A DNA stretch of 64,000 nucleotides from the NCBI GenBank assembly GCA_014529385.2, contig CM043943.1, positions 102,527,855 through 102,591,854 on the forward strand. Direction: 5' to 3'. Below are positions 54,900 through 64,000 of the stretch, in pieces. Both the position numbers and the translations under genes were made by a program. The notes below the pieces were generated by a model. The model was not told the DNA's origin. It made no database searches and saw only the letters and a program-made list of their open reading frames with translations. This stretch comes from Adiantum capillus-veneris (Eukaryota; Streptophyta; Polypodiopsida; Polypodiales; Pteridaceae). How positions within the stretch are numbered: position 1 is the first letter of the stretch; the number at the start of each line of letters is the position of its first letter.

Positions 54900-56484
54900 A
54901 ATCTGCAGAAAGCTCCCATGAAGCCCATAGCAGTGAAAGCTCTGAAAACAAATAAAGAAGGGCAAGGATTGAAGCAATGAAAAAGAAAGCAGTAGCAGCT
55001 CACCAAGAGAAACTGCAACAAAAGAAGGCCAGATTTGAAAGAGAAAAGCAAACATACGAAAGGAGCCACCAAGCTGCAGGTGAGGACCCTGAAAGATGGA
55101 GTCCAAGAGATATAAAGGACCAAGAACCAAAAACCCTGCAAGAAAAGGACCAGAGGATCCCAAAGATTTCCTTAAGCAGATCTATGCAGAAGTGGAAGCT
55201 TTAAATCTGAAGGAAGCTCAAGAAGCTCAAAGAAAAGCAACGGAAGAAGCGACTGAGCAACAACGATAATTGGAAGCTGCTCAACAAAGTGAGTCACATC
55301 ATGACCACAAGGAGATGTCTCCACGGCCCTCTTCAGCCACTACATAATAAGAAGACCAACCCATGCCGAGTCCAAGGTCTTCACCAACAGATAAGTCCAA
55401 TGAAGATGATGAAGCAAAAGAAAAAGAGCCTAAACAACAGGCAGAAGCAAGTTTTGAACAGCCAAAGGAAACAAAAAAGATTGAAGCTAGACCTTCTACA
55501 ATAACAACCAAGTTCAGTCGAGGCATCCACGAAACCTCAAGAAGCAGAAGCAGCCGAGGCATCCGCAAAGCCTCAAGAAGGAGAAGTAGAACCACCTCCA
55601 TGGCCACAAGTAGAAGCTACAACACCAACAAAAGAGCCACAAACTGAAATGGCTCAAACCTCTAAACAACCCAGGCCAGGTCTGAAGATTGGGAAACAAA
55701 TGATGAATTTATCATGCAAGTGAATGAATATGCCAAGAAAATGCACCTTATGACAGAGAAGATGCGAACCACAACACTTAGCTGCAGTGCTAAGGCTAAA
55801 GAGCTAGAACTAGTCATTGATGCTCTACAAGGAGAGCTAGATGACATAATGAACATGATTGTAGATCTTCAATGGCAGATTACAAAACTGAAAAATGAAG
55901 CAGCCATACACCAGATTGCAAAGGAGAAGCATCAAAAGGAGATGGAAAAGCTATGAGAGCTCTTGAGGACAAAGTTATCCGATGCATGCAAAAGCAAAGA
56001 TCAACAACTGACATAAGTAACCAATGAGATTTTAACCACTACTCTGTCAGTACAAAAGATCCAAGTGCAGCTTGATGTAGCTAATGCCTCTTTGTAGTAC
56101 TCCGAGTAGCGGATCAATGATCAAGCATCATTTCTAAGACAGATAAGAGAAAACCGAGTTGTAGCCTCAATCAAGGGAAGAGATGAAGTCTACAAGACTT
56201 TAGAAAAGAGGAACAAGGACCTTGAGCTTGAGCTAAAGCTAGAACAAATGCAAAGACGAGACCTTGCATTGATACGGGTCCAAAGAGAAGAGCAATTGCT
56301 CAAAGAAATAGAAGAATTGAAGAGAGTTAATCAGCTACTAAAAGAGAGGGACAAACAGAAACTCTAGATGAAGCAGGAACCTCTGAACAACCAACCATCA
56401 AAATACCCTCAATCTCTTTTTGCTGACATGGAAACACAGCCATCAGAAGGGCTTGCAGGACATGGCAGGCACACGATAGACTGA
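54900..56484 (+). pseudogene. Coiled-coil ORF of the giant element
   Basis: A Lys/Glu/Gln-rich part (54977-55204: KKAVAAHQEKLQQKKARFER) is followed, in a second frame from 55363, by an acidic and Arg/Ser-rich linker and a long coiled coil. The coiled coil runs from 55714 to about 56370: AKELELVIDALQGELDDIMN, WQITKLKNEAAIHQIAKEKH, RNKDLELELKLEQMQRRDLA, EEQLLKEIEELKRVNQLLKE. Five or so stops interrupt the same frame up to TGA at 56482-56484. Heptad-like Leu/Ile spacing is clear. I recognise no enzyme. It may be a structural or assembly protein. Confidence 0.65.
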
Positions 56485-56558
56485 AGAAGAAGAGGCCAAC
56501 ATGGCTGAATTACCCATGACTACTAGCTCTAGAGCAGGGACCAGCAACAAAATAATAC

Positions 56559-57091
56559 ATGGTGAAAACCCTAAAGGGCGCCATTACCTTCTTCAAGAGC
56601 CTCCCTGACCTCTCATGTGCAATGCTTTGTAAGATTTGCAAAATGCTGCTCACTTGCATTCAAACTTTTCACGAGCCTGAGCAAGTAGGAGCACCATGGA
56701 TGTCTTTCCTCGAAGGCAACAAAGTTCTATGTTATGATTTAAGTGGACAGCCTTCAGAAGAAGTCCTCTATAGCTTCTACGCCAGATGCATGTTTCCGCC
56801 ATCTAGCAATATGTTGGCAGTTGAAGAGGCATTCTAGGTAGGTTTACTTTTGTAAACGAAGATATTTGGGATAGTGATAAGCAACCTTACATCAAGATTT
56901 GTTGGCTATTCAGCCATTGAACTTAAGAACAGAGTCACCATGCAATTTCTACAAGTCCAAGACAAAGAAAGAAGAACCGGATATAAAAAGCCCTACATGC
57001 GCTTAAAGACCGCCTCACCAGCCGTCAACCCGAAGACTACTTCAGTCCATGAAGTTGTGTCAAGGGATGACACCGTCGAGGAGGGGGGGGA
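56559..57091 (+). pseudogene. Last ORF before the 3' LTR (giant element)
   Basis: One frame with stops at 56835-56837 and 56853-56855. It reads ITFFKSLPDLSCAMLCKICK (Cys-rich), MLLTCIQTFHEPEQVGAPWM and FLEGNKVLCYDLSGQPSEEV. It then continues with DKERRTGYKKPYMRLKTASP and DDTVEEGGD, whose last codons form the polypurine tract. The frame runs on into the LTR by chance. No family recognised. Confidence 0.5.
57079..57091 (+). promoter_or_regulatory. Polypurine tract of the giant element
   Basis: AGGAGGGGGGGGA immediately before the LTR start TGTTAG at 57092. It is the plus-strand DNA primer. Confidence 0.88.
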
Positions 57092-57994
57092 TGTTAGCAG
57101 CAAGCTAACTTGGATAACATTTTTCAGAGCTTTTATTGTAAAAACACTTATTATTTTGATGAATTGGGAATTTTGTAACTCCTACTTTTTAGATAAATAG
57201 TGTAATTAATGAGTTGGGGCTACAAGCTTCCAGATTGTATCGACCTTTCTTTAGTAAGAGATCTCAGATTATTAGTTTTGACCACAGAAATCTTGGCTAA
57301 GGTATAAAATCCAATTTTTGTAACTATTTTGATATGTTTTTGGATAAGGAAACACAGCGTGAGCTAACAACGCTCACTTCTCTCCTTCCCGCACTTCCTA
57401 CTCCCTTCCCGATTGTCACATTGCAATGCCGTGTGTTGTGTTGCAACCGCAAGTGAGCTCTATGCATTGACGTAAGCATTTCATGGTAATCCGTAGCTTT
57501 TGGCATCACCAACCCGTGGCCTAATTTCATCATAAGTAGGAATTTAAGTTTAAAAATCATAAAATAAATATAGACGGGGTATTGGGGCATCATTGCTAAG
57601 CATTTAGATGCATTCTGGGTCGAAAACAACTAGGTCAAAAACTCACTGCTATTAATAATCGTGATTTTTGTACTTGACCTAAAGTGAGATTTGAGAGCAT
57701 AAGCATTGTGCTTAGGTCTTATATACATGTCCTAGAAGTTTCGTAACGTTTGGATGTCATTGCTATAACGGTTATGATTTGTTTGTTGATTAGCGACTAG
57801 CTTTTAATGATTTCTGTCATTTGAGTGTAGCTTGAGTTAGATGTGAGTTGTCTGTTGTTTTCCAAGAGATTGACAACCTCTTGTAACCTCTATGCACTAG
57901 TCGAGTCAGCTTCATCCCATGGATTGACAATTATATTCGTGGTTCTCACTATGTCTGCAATAAGATAAGAGTGAGGTTAGACATCCGTCCCACA
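57092..57994 (+). repeat. 3' LTR of the giant element (903 bp)
   Basis: Begins TGTTAGCAGCAAGCTAAC and ends CCGTCCCACA. It keeps the canonical CA that the 5' copy lost. The TATAAAA box is at 57303-57309 and the palindrome half AATAATCGTGA at 57654. It is followed by AGCTA at 57995-57999. Confidence 0.93.
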
Positions 57995-57999
57995 AGCTA
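57995..57999. repeat. Target site duplication AGCTA, right copy
   Basis: Identical to 27458-27462. With one copy removed, the coding frame of the target remnant joins cleanly (ELKVEL to PQFA). Confidence 0.93.
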
Positions 58000-58866
58000 C
58001 CACAATTTGCATAGATGGATAGGCCCAACAAAATTCCAACTGAGGAGGAATGCTTAGATCCACATACCAAACTAGATGAAAGTTCTATTGTTGAAATACT
58101 TGTTAACAAGTTGGGTCAATACTTTGAAAAAGGTGATGTATCTAATGCAACAGCTAATTACTACTAAATGATTAATAGTGAAGGAAATCCTTGATGGTAT
58201 TGTTGGGGTCAACATTGTAACTAAAGATTGTTGGGAATCAATGGGAAGATGTCACCTCAAAGTCATAAACATAGTGGTAAAAACGGCCAATGGAACCATT
58301 GCAAAACCTATTGGAATGTTGAAAGATCTCAAGATCAAAGTCCTTGGACACAAAGTAAGACATACCTTCATCATCATGGATTTCTCCAAGCATCCTATGT
58401 CGTATGAGATAATTTTAGGACGTCCTTTCATGAGGGAAGCAAAAATGGTGCATGATTGGTCTAAAAACCATGTCTACTTACACTTCCCAATCTTTTTTTT
58501 ATTCGAGTTGATCTTGCAAATGATCAAGCACATCCTTTTGGGAACATACTTATAATTGATAATCGATATGACACCACGATTCACTTAGCCCCACTATAGT
58601 ACTGGTATACTTGTCACAAGGAGATAGACATTGAGAAGGACTCATGTTATATGGATGTCCTTCCCGGAATGGCTAGGGAGAACAACATTGATTGGGCACA
58701 CCTAGCAGAAACCATAGATACTTGGGGAAATAGAGGAACAACTTGGGTAACACCTGAGGGCGACAAAGTGCCACAATTTTCACCCATAAACATGTTAAGT
58801 GCAATGCACATACTCTATGATGACATAAAAAATAAGCCTCAAAGGATTGTGATCAATGTGACTTAG
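58000..58866 (+). pseudogene. Target gypsy remnant, right part, with protease
   Basis: The frame from 27334 continues PQFA, stop, MDRPNKIPTEEECLDPHTKL. The protease follows at 58178-58555: LDGIVGVNIVTKDCWESMG (the D-S-G loop reads D-G-I) and MSYEIILGRPFM. After a stop comes the linker MDVLPGMARENNIDWAHLAE. It is a relative of the giant element's own protease and linker, older and more decayed. Confidence 0.75.
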
Positions 58867-59039
58867 AGAGTGAATCACCAACAAGCTTGACAAGTAATTA
58901 GAATCACATACTAGCTCAAGTTTGAAAATGAAACTTTTGTACAAAATCATATAACCTTGGAGTTACACATACATTCCAATTTTGTTAACCCTCATGGACA
59001 CCCTATAACCTACGACGGATACCTTATTATTTGTTTGAT
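58867..59039. other. Tail of the target remnant
   Basis: Partly coding-like text (NPHGHPITYDGYLIICLIE) that breaks off where the next element's LTR probably begins. No domain assigned. Confidence 0.35.
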
Positions 59040-59177
59040 AGAGTCATGGACTGGGCTTCTCGGCCCAATAGGTGTGTAGGTGATCGTCGATGAGAGACGC
59101 ACCACTTATCTTATTTGTACAGTAGTTTTGCAACGATCGGCAACTGTGGCCGTCCATGTGTGAATGGGTCAATCTCT

Positions 59178-59184
59178 TATAAAA
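59178..59184 (+). promoter_or_regulatory. TATA box in the LTR of element 11
   Basis: CTTATAAAAGGTTC lies about 100 bases before the GT microsatellite, which would therefore be part of the transcript. Confidence 0.5.
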
Positions 59185-59276
59185 GGTTCATTTGACCTAA
59201 AAATCCTCGTTCTCTGAGGTGTAAGCTAAGAAGTGTTCTTGCTCCATCTCTATCTCCTTCTCCTTCATGTGTGCTC

Positions 59277-59279
<3 letters not shown>

Positions 59280-59336
<57 letters not shown>
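59280..59336. repeat. (GT)n microsatellite, about 28 units
   Basis: An uninterrupted TG/GT run of about 57 bases inside the LTR, followed by (GA)9 and another TG run. It is the longest simple repeat in the window. Confidence 0.97.
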
Positions 59337-59337
<1 letters not shown>

Positions 59338-59622
59338 TGTATGCTAGAGAGAGAGAGAGAGAGAATGTGTGTGTGTGTGTGTGATCGAGCATTGTGGCGA
59401 CATCGGCGGCAACGAGGTGGTTGAGCACGGCATCAGCGGCGGCTCCTTCTTCTTCACAGCACAGGATCCTTCACGACGGAAGCATTGAGTGGTGGGTGAC
59501 ACACCCCTACCCCTTTGAGCTTGCTAGGATCTTCTAGTTGTGTGTTTGCAGCCTTTCGAGGCTCGCACATAGTGCACAGGAAAGCTCTTAGCCTTCGACA
59601 TATACTACAAAGCGTACATTTT

Positions 59623-59640
59623 TGGCACCATTGGCGAGGA
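59623..59640 (+). promoter_or_regulatory. Primer binding site of element 11
   Basis: TGGCACCATTGGCGAGGA matches 14 of 18 positions of TGGCGCCGTTGCCGGGGA and lies just after the ACA terminus of the LTR. It is the same class as that of the giant element. Confidence 0.7.
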
Positions 59641-60793
59641 AAGCCTTGCATTAAGCTTAAGGAGCACTCAGTGCTACCTCTGGAAGCCTTTCTTCCATCT
59701 GTTTTCATGCTTTTGTTTTAGTTTGTGTAGATCTGCTAAGTGGCTGTAATGCACAGGTTTAGCAAGTTTGTTAGAATCTATTAGTATTAAAAGGTTTTTC
59801 TGTTAGATTTGCTAAGATTTGTAATGTGCTCTGTGAGTAGGTTGAGTAATCTGTGAGTGAGCAGTTTTGTTGTGTTAGTTAGTGTAGACAGTGAGAAGGT
59901 TGAATGTACTGTGAGTGTGCAGTGTATTGTGTTAGACAGTGTGTTGGAGAGGTAGTTAGTGTTAATTAGTTATTAATTAGCTGCAAGGAGGTTAGATAGA
60001 GCTCTTAGGAGTTGTTGTGTGCGTGTGGGAGCTCGGCGTCCACATGGCCACATTATCCTCAGAAAAAGATTTTTTTTAAAAGTTTTTTTTTTTTTTATAA
60101 AAAAAACTCGGAAATATTGAGACCAAAAAGAAAAATCAAAATTAAAGTTAAAAAAAAACTTATCCTAAAAGGGAGGATCGAGATCGGGATCATTCCCCCG
60201 AGCCCCGAGCCCAAGCCTCAGTCCTCAGTCTTATGATATACTATACACACTACTTTATATATAAAGACTAGGACCTCAAGTGAAGGGAGGGCATGTGGGA
60301 CAAGTTCCTCAAGTCCTCCACCATCCCCTTCACACTCACCCTTTGGACTTACTAATTCTAGCCCTCTCCCCACCTAGGAAAAGACTAGTTTTAGGATTTC
60401 GAGGGTTGTACGTAACCAAATTGGGGGTTGTAAAGCATGGCATGTCCCTCTAGCCAAGATGCTCATTTTGAGCTATCCCACGCCACATTCCATGGCTTGG
60501 TTAGAAAAAAAGACCATAAAAACAAAAAATTGAGGGTAAATTTGGGTTGCAAACGCCCCAAAACCTAGGTGAGCGGCCTTCATGGGCACTCACCAACACT
60601 TCTAAAGTGTTGAGGTCACATGTGCCTACGCTATGGTTGTGTGCTAGAGGATGATTACATAGAGAGTGACTTCGTTTACGCTGGAACTCATTACTCCTCC
60701 ACCTTAGGCTCTAGGCCCTCAGTGAGAACCCAAGGTACTACCACTTGGGACCCACATATTGCATCTAGTGACTCTTCCTCTGACTAGGACGTC
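59641..60793 (+). other. Leader of element 11
   Basis: Non-coding text with diffuse GTGAGTG and GTGTTAG repetition (59820-59960), a T/A homopolymer stretch near 60068-60112 and a CCCGAGCCCCGAGCCC block at 60197. No ORF of note. Confidence 0.6.
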
Positions 60794-62010
60794 ATGGAGG
60801 GTCACCTGATGCCTAATCCCGATAGTTCAAGCCAAGACATGCATGCCATGGGCCAATGGTCCGTGCTGAGCGTGCTTAGCCGCTTGAATGATACTTTTAG
60901 TAGAGCCACTCGCTCCGAACATGGAGCTCACTCTGTGAATGAAGGGGTTGGGGAAGTAAATTATCCATTCTTGACCAATGTAAACCGCATGCTTCTGGAG
61001 AGTGTACAAGTGAATACTCCATTTACTGCACCACCTCACTCTTCAAAGCTATTTCCCTTCGAGGTTATATTACATGATGGTAGAAGCCTTGCTGAAGTGC
61101 AAGAGGTTGAGCGATATATCCTTGCAACGAGGGAAAAGGAAATCGAGAGCTTACGCAAGGTGGAGCAATGGAGAGAACTTAAGGCAAAGGCCCCTATGTC
61201 AACATCCGTGCTAGTCGAGCAATCAAGTGCTCCTGACTTAGCAACCACTAAGGGTCAACCCATAGAGATCCACATTGCATCTAGCTCAAAGGACACCCCT
61301 AGCACCTCAATCCTAGATGGAGCGTTTCTAAATGAGAATTGGGAGTATGAACTACAAACGGAGACTCTAATTAACTGACCTATACACAGGTCACACCTCT
61401 CATGTGGGTTGGTCAAATGTGCTACAATCCACAACAGGCGCCACTACTGTAGAGGATCAACAACAAAGAGTTTGATGTCATCCATAGAGTTATTGAGCTA
61501 GAGAGGAAGAAGAAAGGGATCCACATTCCTTCAACGGGTCTCATGAGATTCTTGGATATAGAAAAGGCTAGGCAACCAACTCTATCGCAAATGGAGACTC
61601 CCTTGGTAAGCCCAATGGATCCTCCATATGTTGTTTCGCCACGGGTCTCAGTACAATCTGAGCCCACAAGTGATAGCTTTACCTTTCCAAGTTTCGCTCA
61701 TCATTCTCTTGATGACACAAAAGCTACCATGCCTACCCCAGTGATGGGCATGACAAAAAACACGCCATGGACCTCATTTGTTAGTAAAGCACTGCTACAT
61801 GGTAGCTCAATGCCTACAACGGTACCTACAAGTGTATATCAATCGTATGCACCTATGGGTCCTCATGCTCATGTAGCTCCTACCCCTCCCATTGTTTCAA
61901 CAACTTATGCTCCAAAACCACAATATCCAAGCACTTATTTCAATGGGACCATATCGGCTAGGTTAGCAAGTCACATCCGACGTCTGTTATGCCTAGAGCC
62001 ACACATATGA
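60794..62010 (+). pseudogene. N-terminal gag region of element 11
   Basis: The first frame (60794-61378, 194 residues) starts MEGHLMPNPDSSSQDMHAMG. It has a charged helix, EVQEVERYILATREKEIESL, and ends in TGA. A second frame (to 62010) reads DVIHRVIELERKKKGIHIPS and a Pro/Thr/Ser-rich stretch (PHAHVAPTPPIVSTTYAPKP). No known domain is visible; such disordered N-terminal extensions precede the capsid in several plant gypsy elements. Confidence 0.65.
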
Positions 62011-62189
62011 ACTTTGGGCCACCACATGGCACAACATTGTACCAAACTTGGAACCCAAGGGCTTCATATATGCCAAGCCCAATGCCAATACCTACTCTAC
62101 ATGTATTTCTGAGAGTGCCTTTACCCACAATACTTGCTCACTTAGGTGACCTGGCAACATTTGCTCAAGCTATTGGTTGATCCATTGAT

Positions 62190-62870
62190 GAAAATATGTG
62201 TAACACGCCTGATAGAGAGACTAGAAGTAAGGCATTACAAATAGCCAAGCTCACACAAAAATTTAGTGGAGACGGGGATGTGAGAAAGCATATCAAAGTG
62301 TTTGAACAAATATGCGATTCCCTAGGAGAACACAATGACCTACATAAGAGTAATGCTTTAAGCCTGACCTTAAGTGGAAAGACTAGGGATTGGTATAGAA
62401 CCCTAAGGGTGGAAAAAAAAACGATTTACCCTACTCTTAGGAGACTGTGTTTGAAAGAGTACATATGAGAGGGAGTACTTTGGGGTGTGCTCCAAAAAGC
62501 CCAACGAGAGGAAGAAGAGTCCGTGAGAGAGACTTTATTAGCCGCGTGAAGCATTTGAATTCTCGTTGTAATCCAAATGAGCGCTTCAATAATTACCGAT
62601 TTCTTGATAGATTCATTAGGGGATTACGACATGAGGATATCTACAATGGCCTAGTCATTAGAGGTATCCAATGCGATCCAATTGGAGGACAACTTAATAA
62701 TTCAAGGAGAAAGAGTATCTCTTGAGCCCAAATCTACTAGCTCGCAAGCATCGGGGCATGAGCCAATGACCATAAAGCCTATTGCTAAAGAGCCAAAGAT
62801 ATATGAGATGACTTTAGCAGATCTCACCAAGGCCATTCAAGAGAGTCTTAGAGACAATCGTGCACCATAG
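62190..62870 (+). pseudogene. Capsid domain of gag (element 11)
   Basis: IAKLTQKFSGDGDVRKHIKV, EQICDSLGEHNDLHKSNALS and LTLSGKTRDWYRTL give the start of a Retrotrans_gag domain. After a frameshift near 62455, DFISRVKHLNSRCNPNERFN and FLDRFIRGLRHEDIYNGLVI continue it. A third frame ends with MTLADLTKAIQESLRDNRAP. Three frames are needed, so it is non-functional. Confidence 0.82.
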
Positions 62871-64000
62871 AACAATCATATGTATCCAAGAAGGGAGCAA
62901 CAATGGTGCTTAGTTTGCTATGGTACCAGTGAACGTCCTACTTTTAGAGTAAAATTTAACAGGTATTGCAATGCATGTGGGAGGTATGGTCATCAAGTTA
63001 AGGATTGCATAGTTAGTATTTAAAGGTGCAATGGCTAATAGACCAACCTTCGCATGGACGGACACACCTCGAGTGCTTGCATTGATGTCGGCCCCACCTC
63101 TTGAACAAACATCACAAGACATGGTTCCTAGGGCCCAAAATGTTGTTCGACCAACACCCTTACCACCTTCAGCGCTAGGACCACAACCTTCACATCCAAG
63201 AATCACTTATGTGAATCACGTGGGTTGTGAGTCATCTATTGCTTGTTTGGAAGGCTATGTGAGGAAGATATATACCCTAATATTGCCTATGGGATTGATG
63301 CACTTGAAGAAAGTCCACAATACTATATGGAGGACTATTGGGGACAAGTCAAACCTATCTATCAAGTAGCTGCTCTTGCAGCAAGAGGCCAAAATATCAA
63401 TTGCAATGCCAAGAGACCACCTCTTCAATGCTATGAGTGTGGAGGTCCACATCGTGTAGCAGAATGTCCTATTAGGCTACAAAAGAATGCCACACTAATG
63501 CAAACCAATCAAGCAAGCACGTCTATAATGCTGATACTCATGTGTAATTGATGTGGCCTCGATGTGGCATAGATCATTTGATTTCCCAATGTCCTAATAA
63601 TCCAAATGCACCAAAGATAACGCCATTGAATTTAATTGAGGTTACTGAGGAGCAAACACAAAGTACACATGTGGTACCAGTAAATGTACTCACACGATCG
63701 ATGCTCCAAAAACAAAATTACATTCTCGAAGAAAGAGACACGTCATCAATTGCCCAATCTTAGAAGAAGAAGAAAACACAAAGGAAGAGATCGCAAAAAG
63801 CAACGAAGTCAGACCCCAATTCAAAGACCAACATAGGGACTGGAGACGACCCCATATATTTGAACGACGCTGAAGAGGATTCTGATTCAAGAGAAACCAT
63901 GGAGACCAAAACGACCATTAGAAAAGAAGGAAGATCGTCATGAGCCACAATGGCCAGGACCCAACAAGAAGATAGGAACTTACCCAAACCCTACAGAGGA
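62871..64000 (+). pseudogene. Nucleocapsid knuckles and linker toward protease (element 11)
   Basis: A CCHC box CNACGRYGHQVKDC lies at about 62970-63010. A spacer with Pro-rich text follows, then CYECGGPHRVAEC (CX2CX3HX4C) at about 63430 and a third, frame-broken box ending CGIDHLISQCP at about 63570. A linker (VTEEQTQSTHVVPVNVLTRS) and an acidic/basic tail run to the window edge. The protease itself lies beyond. Three knuckle-like boxes spread over 600 bases are more than the usual one or two. Confidence 0.7.

Larger units (their letters stand above)
27463..57994 (+). mobile_element. Element 8: giant Ty3/gypsy retrotransposon with two nested insertions
   Basis: Matching LTRs (27463-28355 and 57092-57994), a perfect target duplication, a PBS and a polypurine tract define the element. 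The coding order is gag, protease, RT, integrase, then about 7 kb of additional ORFs. It is interrupted in RT (about 35856-38662) and in integrase (39871-49276). Subtracting these leaves roughly 18 kb. PBS type, size and extra 3' ORFs recall the Tat/Ogre and Athila groups, but the assignment is inference. Coding frames contain many stops, so it is non-autonomous now. Confidence 0.92.
59040..59618 (+). repeat. 5' LTR of element 11 (left end approximate)
   Basis: The right end is ...AAAGCGTACA, five bases before the PBS. A TATAAAA box sits at 59178-59184. Downstream of it are a (GT)n run (59280-59336), a GA run (59347-59364) and a second TG run (59366-59383). Apparent ORFs of His/Thr or Val/Cys repeats across these microsatellites are not genes. 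The left end is placed by loss of the preceding coding text. Confidence 0.6.
59040..64000 (+). mobile_element. Element 11: Ty3/gypsy, 5' half, runs off the right edge
   Basis: The order is a putative 5' LTR (left end approximate), a PBS at 59623-59640, a leader, then gag and a gag-protease linker to the window end. It lies just downstream of the old target remnant. Gag is broken by stops and shifts. It shares gag text with the scrap at 24118-24180. Confidence 0.78.

Noticed and set aside
59177-59428. ORFs on both strands of His/Thr or Val/Cys dipeptide repeats
   Set aside because: They are only translations of the GT/CA microsatellite in the LTR of element 11.
1-64000. tRNA, rRNA or ordinary intron-containing host genes
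   Set aside because: TGGTATCAGAGC segments are primer binding sites, not tRNA genes. No rRNA-like or exon-like conserved protein segments outside retroelements were recognised by reading; small or intron-rich genes could have been missed.

Overview
The window is nuclear DNA of a land plant with a large, repeat-rich genome. It is built almost entirely of LTR retrotransposons in several orientations, nested in one another and at different stages of decay. The evidence for a plant is the Ty3/gypsy and Ty1/copia pol domains, plant-type primer binding sites (initiator-Met type TGGTATCAGAGC, and TGGCGCC...GGGGA types), chromodomain integrases and many GA/CA/GT microsatellites. I see no ordinary host gene, tRNA, rRNA, CRISPR array or bacterial-type operon. 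A fern, lycophyte or gymnosperm is only a guess from the flavour of the gag and pol proteins.

Layout, left to right. (1) 1-~6690, minus: gypsy element 1 (5' LTR, PBS, gag, protease, RT, RNase H, start of integrase; the rest lies off the left edge). (2) ~6845-10632, plus: decayed copia element with its 3' LTR. (3) 10633-12500: AT-rich spacer. (4) 12529-~15470, minus: gag and 5' LTR of a decayed gypsy element. (5) ~15590-~19550, plus: gypsy pol open except for one stop, then a 3' LTR with two TATA boxes. (6) ~20130-21810, minus: LTR fragment of the family that is also nested at 35856. (7) 22190-22740, minus: chromodomain integrase tail. (8) 24093-27116, plus: very decayed chromodomain gypsy. 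(9) 27117-27457 joined to 58000-~59040: an older gypsy gag/protease remnant that was the target of the giant element.

The centrepiece is a giant gypsy element at 27463-57994. It has ~0.9-kb LTRs, a perfect 5-bp target duplication (AGCTA), a PBS and a polypurine tract. Two later events interrupt it. One is a gypsy fragment in RT (about 35856-38662). The other is a complete minus-strand gypsy of 9.4 kb in integrase (39871-49276, target duplication GTATG/ATATG). Without these the giant element is about 18 kb. It carries some 7 kb of extra sequence between integrase and the 3' LTR, including a second retropepsin-like ORF and a long coiled-coil ORF. It also carries two arrays of a ~285-bp repeat, each unit centred on a palindrome AATAATC-(GT/AC)-GATTATT, one array before gag and one after pol.

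(10) ~59040-64000, plus: the 5' half of another gypsy element (LTR with a long GT repeat, PBS, leader, gag with several zinc knuckles), running off the right edge.

The genes act as retroelement machinery. Gag packages RNA, protease matures the polyprotein, RT/RNase H copies RNA to DNA and integrase inserts it. Nearly every copy here has stops or frameshifts and is therefore non-autonomous. All family calls come from reading motifs, not from database searches; LTR ends without a matching partner are approximate.
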